This document shows, piece after piece, positions 26,246 through 35,240 of a DNA stretch of 64,000 nt (position 1 is the first letter of the stretch; each line of letters begins with the position of its first letter). Source of the stretch: a bacterium (GTDB taxonomy: Bacteria > Auribacterota > Auribacteria > Auribacterales > Auribacteraceae); contig JACKPL010000001.1 in NCBI GenBank assembly GCA_024233545.1, positions 62,001 to 126,000 of the forward strand, written 5' to 3'. The notes under the pieces are model-generated. The model did no database searches and was not told the origin of the DNA. It saw nothing but the letters and a program-made list of their open reading frames with translations. The translations under genes and the position numbers were made by a program.

Positions 26246-27106
26246 ATGTCAGTTAAGATTGGTGTAATTGGCGGAAGCGGGTTATACAACATTGATGGTA
26301 TAAAAGAAGTTCGTCAAAGGGCTATTGAGACGCCATTCGGTGCTCCGTCAGCGCCCTATGTAATTGGCGTTCTTGAAGGAGTTGAGCTTGCATTTCTTCC
26401 TCGACACGGTATTGGACATCTTTTTTTGCCTTCGGAAATCAATTACCGTGCAAATATCTATGGATTCAAGCTTTTAGGCGTGGAACATCTCGTTTCGGTA
26501 AGTGCTGTGGGAAGCCTGAAAGAGCATATCCGTCCGATGGACATCGTTGTTCCCGACCAGTTTGTCGACCGTACACAAGGGATGAGAAATGCCACGTTTT
26601 TCGGAAACGGCATTGTGGGGCATGTAAGTTTTGGGTTTCCGGTGTGTCCGAAAATTGCGGAAATTCTCTGCAATACCGCTGTTCAGCTGGATATACCGGT
26701 ACATAAAAAAGGTACCTATATCAATATTGAAGGGCCGGCATTTTCTACGTTTGCGGAATCAAATTTGTACCGTAGTTGGGGTATGGATATCATTGGAATG
26801 ACAAACCTTACAGAAGCCAAACTTGCTCGGGAAGCCGGTATCGGATTTGCAACGCTTGCGATGGTAACAGATTATGATTGCTGGCATGACGATTATGGAG
26901 AAGTTTCTGTTGAATCGGTTGTTGCGAATTTAAAAAAGAATATCGAGAATGCAAAAAAAATTATACGATATGCGCTCCCTCGGCTAGTGAATCAATTTGA
27001 CGGTACTCCTATCCCCTCTATCCGAAATGCTATATTGACTGATCGGCACGCAATAAATACTGAGACAGCGGAAAAAATAAAAACGATCATTGGAGACTAT
27101 TTGTAA
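26246..27106 (+). CDS. mtnP: S-methyl-5'-thioadenosine phosphorylase
   Basis: Purine-nucleoside-phosphorylase-family enzyme that cleaves methylthioadenosine (a by-product of polyamine or quorum-signal synthesis) with phosphate, cytosolic. GVIGGSGLY at the N-terminus and PRHGIGH (phosphate site), SVSAVGSLKEHIRP and IEGPAFSTFAESNLYRSWGMDIIGMT match the MTAP branch. The NLTEAKLAREAG helix and ATDYDCWH equivalent MVTDYDCWHDD are also present. At 286 residues the length is normal. AAAGGGAA precedes the ATG. It is followed after seven bases by recD2. Confidence 0.93.
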   Translation: MSVKIGVIGGSGLYNIDGIKEVRQRAIETPFGAPSAPYVIGVLEGVELAFLPRHGIGHLFLPSEINYRANIYGFKLLGVEHLVSVSAVGSLKEHIRPMDIVVPDQFVDRTQGMRNATFFGNGIVGHVSFGFPVCPKIAEILCNTAVQLDIPVHKKGTYINIEGPAFSTFAESNLYRSWGMDIIGMTNLTEAKLAREAGIGFATLAMVTDYDCWHDDYGEVSVESVVANLKKNIENAKKIIRYALPRLVNQFDGTPIPSIRNAILTDRHAINTETAEKIKTIIGDYL

Positions 27107-27113
27107 TTATTGT

Positions 27114-29294
27114 ATGGATTCAGAGTCCAACACCTCTCATATAACGCTGAAAGGCATTTTCCACCGCATCGTATATACAAACGATGAAAATAATTATTCC
27201 GTAATTCGATTTATTGAAGAAGGCGTTTCGCAACCGGTAACGGTTGTCGGCATAATGCCGGGTGTTGTCCAAGGACAGCATGCTGTTATTAAGGGAGAGT
27301 GGATATATTCTCAGCGGTTTGGGCAACAGTTTAAAGTGATATCATGGCACGAATGCCAACCTTCCACCCGCGACGGTATTGAGCGTTTTCTCGGTTCAGG
27401 CTTGATTGAGGGGATTGGGCATGAGATGGCGAGAAGAATTGTGTCAAAATTTGGCGAACACACATTAGATATCATTGACTCTCAACCGGGTCGTTTACGA
27501 GAAATTGCCGGTATTGGGCAAAAGCGGATAAAAATGATTGCCGATGGCTGGAAGAAGCACCAGAATACCCGGCATATTCTTATTGGGCTGAACAGTTTAG
27601 GGTTGTCTCCCTCTTTAGCTTTGCGCATCTTCAACAGATATAAAGATGAATCATTAAAAATACTTGAATCAAATCCTTATCGGCTTGCCTACGAGATGCA
27701 CGGAATAGGGTTTCATACTGCCGATGAAATTGCGCTTAAATCAGGTAATCCACCCGATTCACCTGAGAGAATTCAGGCGGCAGTATATTATTTTCTCTAC
27801 AATTATTCCGAAGAGGGCGATGTCTATACGCCGCTTGAAAAAATTGTTCAAAAAGTATCGAGAGAACTGAATGTTCCATTCGAAAGCGTTGCAAAAACGA
27901 TAGGAGTTATGGAACGTGCCCAGAAAATTGTCATAGAGCGTGATCGAACAGATGTTCCGGTGTATGTGAAAATGCTGTATGACTGTGAAGTATCGATAGC
28001 CGGGCGAGTGCGTCAGATGATGTGTCAGGAGGCATCTCATGCAATTGAGATGCCTAATACGCTGTTGACTGAAATTGCTCGGAATCAAGAGATATACATT
28101 GATGATGAACTAAGGTCTCTCCTTCCCAAGCTTCTTGCCAAACAGATTATGATTATAACGGGTGGCCCCGGTACCGGCAAAACGACTTTGGTTCAACTGA
28201 TCCTCGGAATAATGCAATTTGCCGGATTATCATCGTGTTTGGCGGCTCCTACCGGCCGAGCGGCAAAACGCCTTACCGAAACGACCGGTTTAGAGGCAGT
28301 AACAATACATCGTCTGATGGAATATGTGCCTCAACACGATTATTTTCAGCGCACTGCCAATTTTCCCCTTGATGCAGATGTGGTTATCGTCGATGAAGCT
28401 TCAATGATTGATCTGGAACTGATGCATCACCTCATAATTGCGATAAAGGATGGTGCGCGGTTAATTCTTGTAGGCGATAAAGACCAGCTCCCTTCTGTCG
28501 GGCCGGGTGCAGTGCTTCATCATTTGCTTGAAGTTGAAAATATTCCAAAACTTGTTTTAACACGCATATACCGGCAATCGGAGAACAGTATGATTGTGCA
28601 CAACGCACATCGTATAAATCACGGTCAAAATATTATTCTTAAAGAAGAAGCGGATGATTTTTATTTTGTTGAAAAAGAGAATCCTGATGAAATACTGGCA
28701 ATCATTAAAAAACTTCTTACTGAAAGAATTCCATCAAAATTCGGCATGCATCCGATGAGAGATGTCCAAGTACTTTCTCCCATGCGGAAAGGAGTGTTGG
28801 GCATTGATAATTTGAATGCGGTTTTACAGCAGTTGCTTAATCCTTCTCGTGAATCTGTCTCATACGGGAATATAGTATTTAAATCTGGTGATAAAGTAAT
28901 GCAGGTACGCAACAATTATGATATCGACATATATAACGGAGATATTGGCTACATTCAAAGTGTTGATGCTGAGACAGGGCAAATGGCCATAGACTTTTTC
29001 GGGCGAACCGTATTATACGAGCGTGCATGGCTTGAACAGCTTGCTACAGCGTACGCAATTTCAATTCATAAATCGCAAGGAAGCGAATATCCTGCAGTTG
29101 TCATACCTCTTCAGGAACAGCACTCTATTATGTTACAGCGGAATTTGCTCTATACCGCTGTAACACGCGCAAAACGATTAGTGGTTATCGTCGGGACGAA
29201 ATCCGCCCTTAAACAGTGTTTGTGCAATTCACGAATACGAGAACGGAATTCTCTGCTTGCGGTTCGGTGCGGAGGGAATACTATCTGTGGTTAG
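27114..29294 (+). CDS. recD2: RecD2-type ATP-dependent DNA helicase
   Basis: Superfamily 1B 5'-3' DNA helicase of the RecD2 (RecD-like without RecBC) group, 726 residues. An N-terminal OB-like part with YTNDENNYSVIRF is followed by helix-hairpin-helix motifs (about 95-215: LIEGIGHEMARRIV, EIAGIGQKRIKMI). Walker A GGPGTGKTTL is at about 350, Walker B VVIVDEASM at about 423, and the SF1 motifs YRQS, IHKSQGSEYP (about 652) and LYTAVTRAKR (about 682) follow. The ATG at 27114 is preferred to a TTG at 27090, which would overlap mtnP. RecD2 proteins take part in DNA repair. No recB or recC gene is in the window. Confidence 0.93.
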   Translation: MDSESNTSHITLKGIFHRIVYTNDENNYSVIRFIEEGVSQPVTVVGIMPGVVQGQHAVIKGEWIYSQRFGQQFKVISWHECQPSTRDGIERFLGSGLIEGIGHEMARRIVSKFGEHTLDIIDSQPGRLREIAGIGQKRIKMIADGWKKHQNTRHILIGLNSLGLSPSLALRIFNRYKDESLKILESNPYRLAYEMHGIGFHTADEIALKSGNPPDSPERIQAAVYYFLYNYSEEGDVYTPLEKIVQKVSRELNVPFESVAKTIGVMERAQKIVIERDRTDVPVYVKMLYDCEVSIAGRVRQMMCQEASHAIEMPNTLLTEIARNQEIYIDDELRSLLPKLLAKQIMIITGGPGTGKTTLVQLILGIMQFAGLSSCLAAPTGRAAKRLTETTGLEAVTIHRLMEYVPQHDYFQRTANFPLDADVVIVDEASMIDLELMHHLIIAIKDGARLILVGDKDQLPSVGPGAVLHHLLEVENIPKLVLTRIYRQSENSMIVHNAHRINHGQNIILKEEADDFYFVEKENPDEILAIIKKLLTERIPSKFGMHPMRDVQVLSPMRKGVLGIDNLNAVLQQLLNPSRESVSYGNIVFKSGDKVMQVRNNYDIDIYNGDIGYIQSVDAETGQMAIDFFGRTVLYERAWLEQLATAYAISIHKSQGSEYPAVVIPLQEQHSIMLQRNLLYTAVTRAKRLVVIVGTKSALKQCLCNSRIRERNSLLAVRCGGNTICG

Positions 29295-29427
29295 TAGTAT
29301 GCTATCTAATGATGAAATAGCAGAAAGCAAAAATTTTTAATAAACTTTTTATTCAGCAAAGTGTCTATTATTTTGGTATAGTTTGTTTGTACATTAAAAA
29401 TCTGTATTCAAAGAAATATGATGCATA

Positions 29428-29694
29428 ATGTTGAAATTTACTGAATTTTTATCACGGGTAACGTCTAAAAAAATAAAGGATATATATTTCCATATTCCTC
29501 TCTATGATCCTTTGGCGGCAGAAGATGAACCTGAATGTTTTGTAATTGAATTGGAGGATGGGCAAGTGATTACCTTTAAATATCTGATTTATGAAGGGGA
29601 TGAGTCGCTTGAACTCGATGGAGAGCGTGTAATCCCCTATAGAGCAGTAGAAACCGATGAACAACACTGTAAAACTGATGAAGGAGGTGAATAA
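29428..29694 (+). CDS. Small acidic hypothetical protein
   Basis: An 88-residue acidic protein of unknown family with FVIELEDGQVITFKYLIYEGDESLELDGERVIPYRAVE, a predicted beta-rich small fold. Its TAA overlaps the ATG of the next gene by one base, so the two are a translational pair. The AAGGAGGTG of the next gene lies in its final codons. The ribosome site of this gene itself is weak. It follows recD2 after 133 bases. Confidence 0.55.
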   Translation: MLKFTEFLSRVTSKKIKDIYFHIPLYDPLAAEDEPECFVIELEDGQVITFKYLIYEGDESLELDGERVIPYRAVETDEQHCKTDEGGE

Positions 29695-29936
29695 TGGTTG
29701 CATCACCTTTACAATATTCTACCGAACAGTACCGCGATTTGCTCGATAAGAATGGGTATAGTTTAGTATACGTTGGGCGAGACGGGTTTAATTCTGGAGT
29801 CGTATGCATTATTTTTGATGCAAAAAATATCGATTGGAACGATTATAACGAACGTAAGAACAAGCGGAAAATTCTTGTGGTAAATGAACATGAATTTATC
29901 CGAAACCACAAGGAAATTATCGAAACAATTGCATAA
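29694..29936 (+). CDS. Small hypothetical protein
   Basis: An 80-residue protein with SLVYVGRDGFNSGVVCIIFDAKNIDWNDY in the middle, mixed alpha/beta, and no signal, membrane or metal motif. I do not recognise it. A perfect AAGGAGGTG at 29681-29689 and the TAATG overlap with the preceding gene make translation very likely. Confidence 0.6.
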   Translation: MVASPLQYSTEQYRDLLDKNGYSLVYVGRDGFNSGVVCIIFDAKNIDWNDYNERKNKRKILVVNEHEFIRNHKEIIETIA

Positions 29937-30072
29937 ATTGACAATCAGCATTCTATTGGAATAGCACTGATACTGTAGATGAAAGTGCATGATGACGATA
30001 TGCGGTATTCGAACAAAAATTATCTAGTCAAAATTTATTTTTCATGCTACTATACCTAAAAATTTTTTATCG

Positions 30073-30146
30073 GCGCCCATAGCTCAATTGGATAGAGTGT
30101 TGGACTACGAATCCAAAGGTTGCAGGTTCGACTCCTGCTGGGCGCA
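30073..30146 (+). tRNA. tRNA-Arg (anticodon ACG)
   Basis: Cloverleaf folds from GCGCCCA / TGGGCGC acceptor arms, D arm with AGCTCAATTGGATAGAGT, anticodon stem TTGGA/TCCAA around the loop CTACGAA (anticodon ACG at 30107-30109), and T arm GCAGG-TTCGACT-CCTGC. The discriminator is A. The 3' CCA is not encoded. A34 would be edited to inosine for reading CGN codons. Confidence 0.95.
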
Positions 30147-30240
30147 TTCTCTTCTGTGCTCCGTATAGGAGTATCGTGAATATATATTCAATTATCGTGC
30201 CGAATAATAGTGGGGATTATGGATGTTTCCGAATGAAACA

Positions 30241-31587
30241 TTATCGTTCGGTTTTACGCAAATCTTTTGGGAGCTCAACGAAGAATATTGTGCCGTGGGG
30301 TTGGTTGTTTTCCAGCCAAATAGAGCCTTGATGAAGATTGACCAGTTCTTTGGCAATCGGCAGTCCGAGCCCTGTCCCTTCTTGCTGTTCTTCAAGTATC
30401 CGAACGTACCGGTCGAAAATCTTTGATGAGTATTCTTGAGGGATACCGTTACCGGTATCTGAGACCGATGCACGTACCGTTTCCCCGTTATCAGATACCG
30501 CAATGCCTATAACGCCCTGTTCCGAATTATATTTTATGGCATTGCTTAAAAGATTGCTGAATACCTGATATAACTTGTCTTGGTCACCCCATATCAGATC
30601 AATTTTTTTTGGGAATTCCGTGTGGATTGTAAGATTGGCTTTACTGATGATCGGAGAAAAAGAGAGAACCAGTTCTTGTAAAAGTTTAGCAAGATCGATT
30701 TGCTCTCTTTTCAACCGTATTGTACCGGATTCTATCTTAGAAAGATCAAGAAGGTCGGTGACTAATCGAATAAGCCGCTGGACGCTGTTCTTGCCGAGTT
30801 TGAGTATATTTTTCTGGTCGGTGCTCAATGTTCCTTCAATACTGCCATTGAGGATCAACTCGATTGATTGAGTAATAACGGACAATGGATTTTTGAATTC
30901 ATGCGAGACGTCGGAGACAAAATTTGATTTTATTTCGTTTATTTTCTCTAATTGCTTATTTTTCTCTTCGAGTTCTTTATATAAGGCATGTATTTCTGCC
31001 CGCATTTTCTCATAAGCCCAAGAGCGAGTTTCAACTTCTTGGTTAAGATATTCATTTTTTTTCTTGAGAAGCGTTATTTCTTCTTCCAAAAGAGTGAGAT
31101 GCTGGTTGGAAGAATGTGGACTTTTCCTTAAATAAGCACTATTGACGCTTTGCGGATGTGCAATACGATTCCCAACGTTGTTGTTTGCTGAGTTTTCTGG
31201 AATGGTGAATGCCGCACTATTCATATTGAGCCGCTCAATACTTTGCATAAGATGGGAATAATCAGCACTTTTCGCCAAACAATCATCAGCACCGGCATGT
31301 TTGGCGCGCAGTGTATCGATTGCTTCAATACATCCTGTCATGAGAATTATTTTTGAGTTAAGGGAGTGTCCTGAAGTCCGTATCTGCTGGCAAATGTCAA
31401 ATCCGTCGTAATCAGGGAGAATGGTATCCAAAATAATGAGGTCCGGTTTTTCGCAAAAAGCTTTCATCATGCCTTCTTGTCCGTTGGATGCAATAATAAT
31501 ATCGTCAAAACCACCTTTTTTTAAGCATTTGGCGATGCATTTCTGATCTTGAGTATTATCATCAACGACAAGTATTTTTGGCATCAT
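30241..31587 (-). CDS. Receiver-histidine kinase hybrid
   Basis: Cytosolic hybrid of about 448 residues. The N-terminal receiver (about 1-125) has DDN acidic pocket and LIILDTILPDYDG phospho-acceptor. A long coiled coil (about 165-225: LLEEEITLLKKKNEYLNQEVE, then LYKELEEKNKQLEKIN) leads into the kinase core, with H box VSDVSHEFKNPLSVI (about His231), N box QVFSNLLSNAIKYN, G1 VSDTGNGIP and G2 GTGLGLPIAKELV. No membrane segment. Start is uncertain: the open frame reaches 31608 only with TTG, so the ATG at 31587 is chosen; a second ATG follows directly. It is the downstream member of a minus-strand two-component run. Confidence 0.86.
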   Translation of the reverse strand: MMPKILVVDDNTQDQKCIAKCLKKGGFDDIIIASNGQEGMMKAFCEKPDLIILDTILPDYDGFDICQQIRTSGHSLNSKIILMTGCIEAIDTLRAKHAGADDCLAKSADYSHLMQSIERLNMNSAAFTIPENSANNNVGNRIAHPQSVNSAYLRKSPHSSNQHLTLLEEEITLLKKKNEYLNQEVETRSWAYEKMRAEIHALYKELEEKNKQLEKINEIKSNFVSDVSHEFKNPLSVITQSIELILNGSIEGTLSTDQKNILKLGKNSVQRLIRLVTDLLDLSKIESGTIRLKREQIDLAKLLQELVLSFSPIISKANLTIHTEFPKKIDLIWGDQDKLYQVFSNLLSNAIKYNSEQGVIGIAVSDNGETVRASVSDTGNGIPQEYSSKIFDRYVRILEEQQEGTGLGLPIAKELVNLHQGSIWLENNQPHGTIFFVELPKDLRKTER

Positions 31588-31763
31588 GATTAAACAGTAC
31601 TGTTGCAATAGTTAATTTATCATTAAAAATGCAGAGAGCATTATTTCATTACTTGTATTATTATGTTTTTCGGCAGAACATTTGAAACCTTAAATTTTAA
31701 TAAAAATGATAATGAATACCAATGGAAATATTAAAAGTGTATACAACGCAAAAGCCATGCTCC

Positions 31764-32255
31764 TTATAAAACAGTATGAAAACTGTCTTTTTTGGGAGGA
31801 AGGATATTAACTATCTGCCAATAATAATTGAAAGCCTCAATTTTTTTTGTGAATTCTTCGTATCCGATTGGTTTAGAAATAAAACTGCATGCTCCGGTTG
31901 CATAGCTTTTGGCGATGTCTTCCTCTTGCTGAGAAGTAGTAAGGATTACGACGGGAATATATTTGAATTCTTCGTTCCGTTTTAAGTTCTCAAGAACTTG
32001 AAACCCGTTAACTTTCGGCATATTTATATCTAGCAGGATAAGATCAGGCAATGGAAATGCTGTTCTATCTTGATAGTGTCCTTGCAGAAAGATATAATCA
32101 AGCGCTTCTTGCCCGTCGCGCACGACAAAAAGCCGATTAGCTAGCCGTGACTTTTTGAAGGTGCGAATTGTAATCTTTATGTCGGCTTCATTATCTTCAA
32201 CGAGTAAAATGTCGATCGGTTTTTGATGTTGGTTATTTTCAGGGTATTCAAACAT
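31764..32255 (-). CDS. Rcp1-like response regulator
   Basis: Stand-alone receiver, 163 residues. ILLVEDNEADIKI at the N-terminus, phospho-acceptor in LILLDINMPKVNG (about Asp70), then VVILTTSQQEEDI and SFISKPIGYEEF. The long beta-alpha loop (FLQGHYQDRTAFPLPDL) and the VEDNEAD start are the signature of the Rcp1 branch, whose members are paired with phytochrome-like kinases. AGGAGA precedes the ATG. It lies 39 bases downstream of the 7TM histidine kinase, its probable partner. Confidence 0.9.
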   Translation of the reverse strand: MFEYPENNQHQKPIDILLVEDNEADIKITIRTFKKSRLANRLFVVRDGQEALDYIFLQGHYQDRTAFPLPDLILLDINMPKVNGFQVLENLKRNEEFKYIPVVILTTSQQEEDIAKSYATGACSFISKPIGYEEFTKKIEAFNYYWQIVNILPPKKDSFHTVL

Positions 32256-32294
32256 AGTGTAATCTCCTGTACCGTGTAATGTTTAGAAATGAAG

Positions 32295-33905
32295 TTAGTG
32301 TGCCGGATCAAGGCGTTTCGAAATAGTAAAGAAGAATGTTGCTCCTTTATCAATCTCCGACTCAACCCGGACATTTCCTTTATGCTCATCAATGATCTTT
32401 TTTACAATATTGAGTCCGACACCTGTCCCTTCATATTGGTCTGACGGATGCAAGCGTTTAAACAGTTCGAATATGTGCCTGTTGTATTTGGGATCGATAC
32501 CTATTCCGTTATCCTTAATAGAGAATTCATGATAGTCAGGTTTATCAGTATACCCTATTTCAATTACGGGTGGAGTTCTTTTGCTGGAAAACTTTATGGC
32601 GTTTTTTAATAAATTGGAAAACACCAGTTCCAGTTTAATTGGATCGCCATAGATGTGTGGTAATGTGGATAGTATGTTTATTTCAACATTGTATTGTTTT
32701 ATGTCAAACTCAAGCATTTTTTGAACAACAAGAAACATGTTCTGTATATCGATGGTTTTGAAAGGGTTATTGAGCCGTGATATTCGTGATAATGTTAAGA
32801 GATCGTCGAGGAGTGTATTCATGCGGTCGGCGCCTTTGCATATCTCATCAATGTACTCCTGTGCTTCAGACGGCAGAGTGCTTTTATAGTCTTCAACAAG
32901 AAACGAGCCAAAACTTTTTATTGCTCTGAGAGGTGCGCGCAGGTCATGGCTGACCACATAGGTAAAGTTATCTAATTCTTTATTGATTTTTTGGAGCTCG
33001 TCGGCACGCTGGCGTTCAAAATCTGCTATTGCCGCTTTAGCGGCTAAGTCGCGTTCACGTTTAATCGAGCCGGATAATTTTCTCACTAATTCACCTTCGC
33101 GTTTATAGAGGTTTAATAAGCTCATTCCAATACCGAATAATGGAAAGAAACAGCTGATGAGCCTTAAAATGTGTGCCGTATCAAAAGAAATATCCGAATG
33201 ATATTTCGAAAAAATCATATAAATCAAGGCATTTAACCCTGTTATCAGTGATGCTATGATGCTCCATACAAAAGGAGTGTGGTGTTTTGCATGAGAGTAC
33301 AGCTTAATATATAAAAAAATTCCCACTATATTGAGTGCGGCACTCACCCAAAGGAGTGTGTAACGAATGTTCTCGTTTTGCTCTGCTGATGTTGAAAATG
33401 AAAAAAATAAGGGCAACAGCGTAGCGACAGCCGCTATTAAAAAAAGCGCAGTATTAAGAAAAAATACTTTTTTAAGTTTATTATTGGGGGAAATGGAGTC
33501 CTTAAAGAATAGTACTCCAACGATTAGACTTGCAGTGAATAGGAGACGGCCGGCAATATATGTATCCGGCAAATCAATACCTTGAAAAAAAGAATTAACT
33601 CCTAATGATTTATCTATGATGTATAAACCTTGTATGATGTTTTCACTTCCGAGCAAAGTGAATCCAGCGGAAAGGCACAGAAAAAAAACTCTATTTAAAG
33701 CAAGGTAATAGAGCACCATAAAACCGGCGACAGAAAACGCAATAGACGCCGCCCACAATTCTAACAGCCCATGAATAATATCGTTGCTGATCGTATTTGA
33801 ATAATACGCAAAAGGATAAAAAATGGGAGGGATAACAAAAATAAAACCCCAAATTATCCAGCTTTTTCGTGAGATTTTTTGATGCTTAGCATGCGTATGC
33901 GGCAT
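32295..33905 (-). CDS. Membrane-bound histidine kinase with multi-TM N-terminus
   Basis: A 536-residue sensor kinase. The N-terminal half (about 15-275) has seven or eight hydrophobic segments in the style of MASE-type sensors. Then comes a coiled coil (about 275-310) and the kinase core: H box VVSHDLRAPLRAI (about His319), N box LVFSNLLKNAIKFS, IKDNGIGID and GTGVGLNIVKKII. The DLRAPLRAI box is that of the phytochrome-like/Rcp1-partner class, which fits the Rcp1-like regulator encoded just downstream. AAGGGAAA precedes the ATG. The signal it senses is unknown. Confidence 0.88.
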   Translation of the reverse strand: MPHTHAKHQKISRKSWIIWGFIFVIPPIFYPFAYYSNTISNDIIHGLLELWAASIAFSVAGFMVLYYLALNRVFFLCLSAGFTLLGSENIIQGLYIIDKSLGVNSFFQGIDLPDTYIAGRLLFTASLIVGVLFFKDSISPNNKLKKVFFLNTALFLIAAVATLLPLFFSFSTSAEQNENIRYTLLWVSAALNIVGIFLYIKLYSHAKHHTPFVWSIIASLITGLNALIYMIFSKYHSDISFDTAHILRLISCFFPLFGIGMSLLNLYKREGELVRKLSGSIKRERDLAAKAAIADFERQRADELQKINKELDNFTYVVSHDLRAPLRAIKSFGSFLVEDYKSTLPSEAQEYIDEICKGADRMNTLLDDLLTLSRISRLNNPFKTIDIQNMFLVVQKMLEFDIKQYNVEINILSTLPHIYGDPIKLELVFSNLLKNAIKFSSKRTPPVIEIGYTDKPDYHEFSIKDNGIGIDPKYNRHIFELFKRLHPSDQYEGTGVGLNIVKKIIDEHKGNVRVESEIDKGATFFFTISKRLDPAH

Positions 33906-33999
33906 ACGGTTTTCCCTTCTCTGTATAAAGAATGTGAAAAGGTTTGGATAAGTAATGATTTATGCCGTGTTTCTAAAAAATGAACCGCTGGATATTATA

Positions 34000-34027
34000 A
34001 TAATAGTTATCACTTTATAACTATTAT
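34000..34027. repeat. Perfect 11-bp dyad between divergent two-component genes
   Basis: ATAATAGTTAT and ATAACTATTAT around the loop CACTTT. It lies about 95 bases upstream of the kinase start on the minus strand and about 160 bases upstream of the receiver gene on the plus strand. Candidate operator. Confidence 0.5.
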
Positions 34028-34085
34028 CCTAATAACAAAAAGTTAGCAATAGAAAAGAGACATTTATTCTAAGGATTGCCGGTTG

Positions 34086-34105
34086 ATAAGAATAAGTATT
34101 CTTAT
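34086..34105. repeat. Perfect 9-bp dyad between divergent two-component genes
   Basis: ATAAGAATA and TATTCTTAT around the centre AG, some 80 bases before the receiver gene at 34188. Candidate operator or part of the promoter region. Confidence 0.5.
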
Positions 34106-34187
34106 ATTTAAGGTTACATATTTTTAAAATATGCCGAAAGTAAAAAGAGAATAACAGTATACTAATTACTTGTTTAGGATAGAAACT

Positions 34188-34553
34188 ATGTCTAAAATAA
34201 AAATTCTACTCATTGACGATGACAGCGATTTATTAACCCTGATGCAAATCAATTTGGCGCACTCAGGTTTTGAAGTATATACTGCATCACACGGGCAGAA
34301 TGGGCTTTCGTTAGTTAAATCTATCATACCTGATCTCATTGTGAGCGATATTGTTATGCCCGAAGTAAACGGATATGCGTTTATTAGAGAAATCAAATCG
34401 GACGATGATTATTCCCATATACCGGTTATCGCAATATCCGGGCGGGATAACTTTAGAGACATTATTCTGCTTGAAGGGGCTGATATATTCTTACCCAAAC
34501 CCTTCTCTTTTGAGCAGTTGCTCAATACAATCGTTGGACTCATGAAAATATAA
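34188..34553 (+). CDS. Single-domain response regulator
   Basis: Stand-alone receiver of 121 residues. Acidic pocket Asp10-Asp12, phospho-acceptor Asp54 (LIVSDIVMPEVNG), then VIAISGRDNF and LPKPFSFEQL. The ATG at 34188 is chosen over a TTG at 34170; AGGAT lies before it. It is transcribed away from the membrane histidine kinase across a 282-base gap with two dyads, and converges on the DUF4159 gene. No output domain, so it acts by protein contact. Confidence 0.88.
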   Translation: MSKIKILLIDDDSDLLTLMQINLAHSGFEVYTASHGQNGLSLVKSIIPDLIVSDIVMPEVNGYAFIREIKSDDDYSHIPVIAISGRDNFRDIILLEGADIFLPKPFSFEQLLNTIVGLMKI

Positions 34554-34562
34554 CTTTTCTTG

Positions 34563-35240
34563 CTAATTATTGAGGCTGAATAGAACGATATTAAGCGCCA
34601 TTTTCAGCGCTTCTTCGCGCAATTGAGGCGGATCGTCATGGACGCCTTCGCTTTCCAATCCGTCTCCGATGTCCGTATTGAAAGAATAGAATACCGCAAG
34701 CCTGCCGTTAAGAAAAATACCGTATCCGTGAGGCGGGCCGCCGTCATGTTCATGTATTTTAGGCAGTCCGTGTTGAAACGGATAGTACGTATGGTATATT
34801 AGATGTGAAAATGGCAGTTCTACGAGAGGGGAATCGGGAAAGACTTTTGCTATTTCACGCCGAAAAGATTCATCCATGCCGTAATTATCGTCTGCCCAGA
34901 GGAAACCGCCCCGTTCGAAATATGCCCTCAGCATTTTTACTTCTGCGGGAGAGAAACTGATGTTCCCGTGTCCGGTAAGATACAAAAAAGGATGATCATA
35001 GAGCGTTTGATCCGATGGTTTGACAACAGATTCTTCTGCTGAAACATGCAATCCTAGTCGGTCACGAACCGCTTTGAGCAAATTTGGCAATGACGAAGGA
35101 TCGCTGTACCAGTCTCCGCCTCCGTCATAGTGAATGCGCCCGATGGTAAAATCGTATATTTTGATTTCTTCGCTGTATAAAACAGATGTAAATAGGAGCT
35201 TGATAAACGATATCAAAAAAACAGTAGCAATAATCATCAT
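34563..35240 (-). CDS. DUF4159-family exported protein
   Basis: A 225-residue protein with an N-terminal hydrophobic signal segment and then FTIGRIHYDGGGDWYSDPSSLPNLLKAVR, FLYLTGHGNISFSPAEVKMLRAYFERGGFLWADDN and GYGIFLNGRLAVFYSFNTDIGDGLE, all typical of DUF4159, a class-I-glutamine-amidotransferase-like fold without the catalytic Cys. The ATG at 35240 overlaps the stop of the upstream VWA gene by four bases. AAGGG lies before it. It is the last gene of the MoxR-DUF58-BatA-VWA-DUF4159 operon. Confidence 0.85.
   Translation of the reverse strand: MMIIATVFLISFIKLLFTSVLYSEEIKIYDFTIGRIHYDGGGDWYSDPSSLPNLLKAVRDRLGLHVSAEESVVKPSDQTLYDHPFLYLTGHGNISFSPAEVKMLRAYFERGGFLWADDNYGMDESFRREIAKVFPDSPLVELPFSHLIYHTYYPFQHGLPKIHEHDGGPPHGYGIFLNGRLAVFYSFNTDIGDGLESEGVHDDPPQLREEALKMALNIVLFSLNN

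Noticed and set aside
29452..29706. 84-codon ORF on the minus strand
   Set aside because: Shadow of the two small plus-strand genes, which have a clear overlap and ribosome site.
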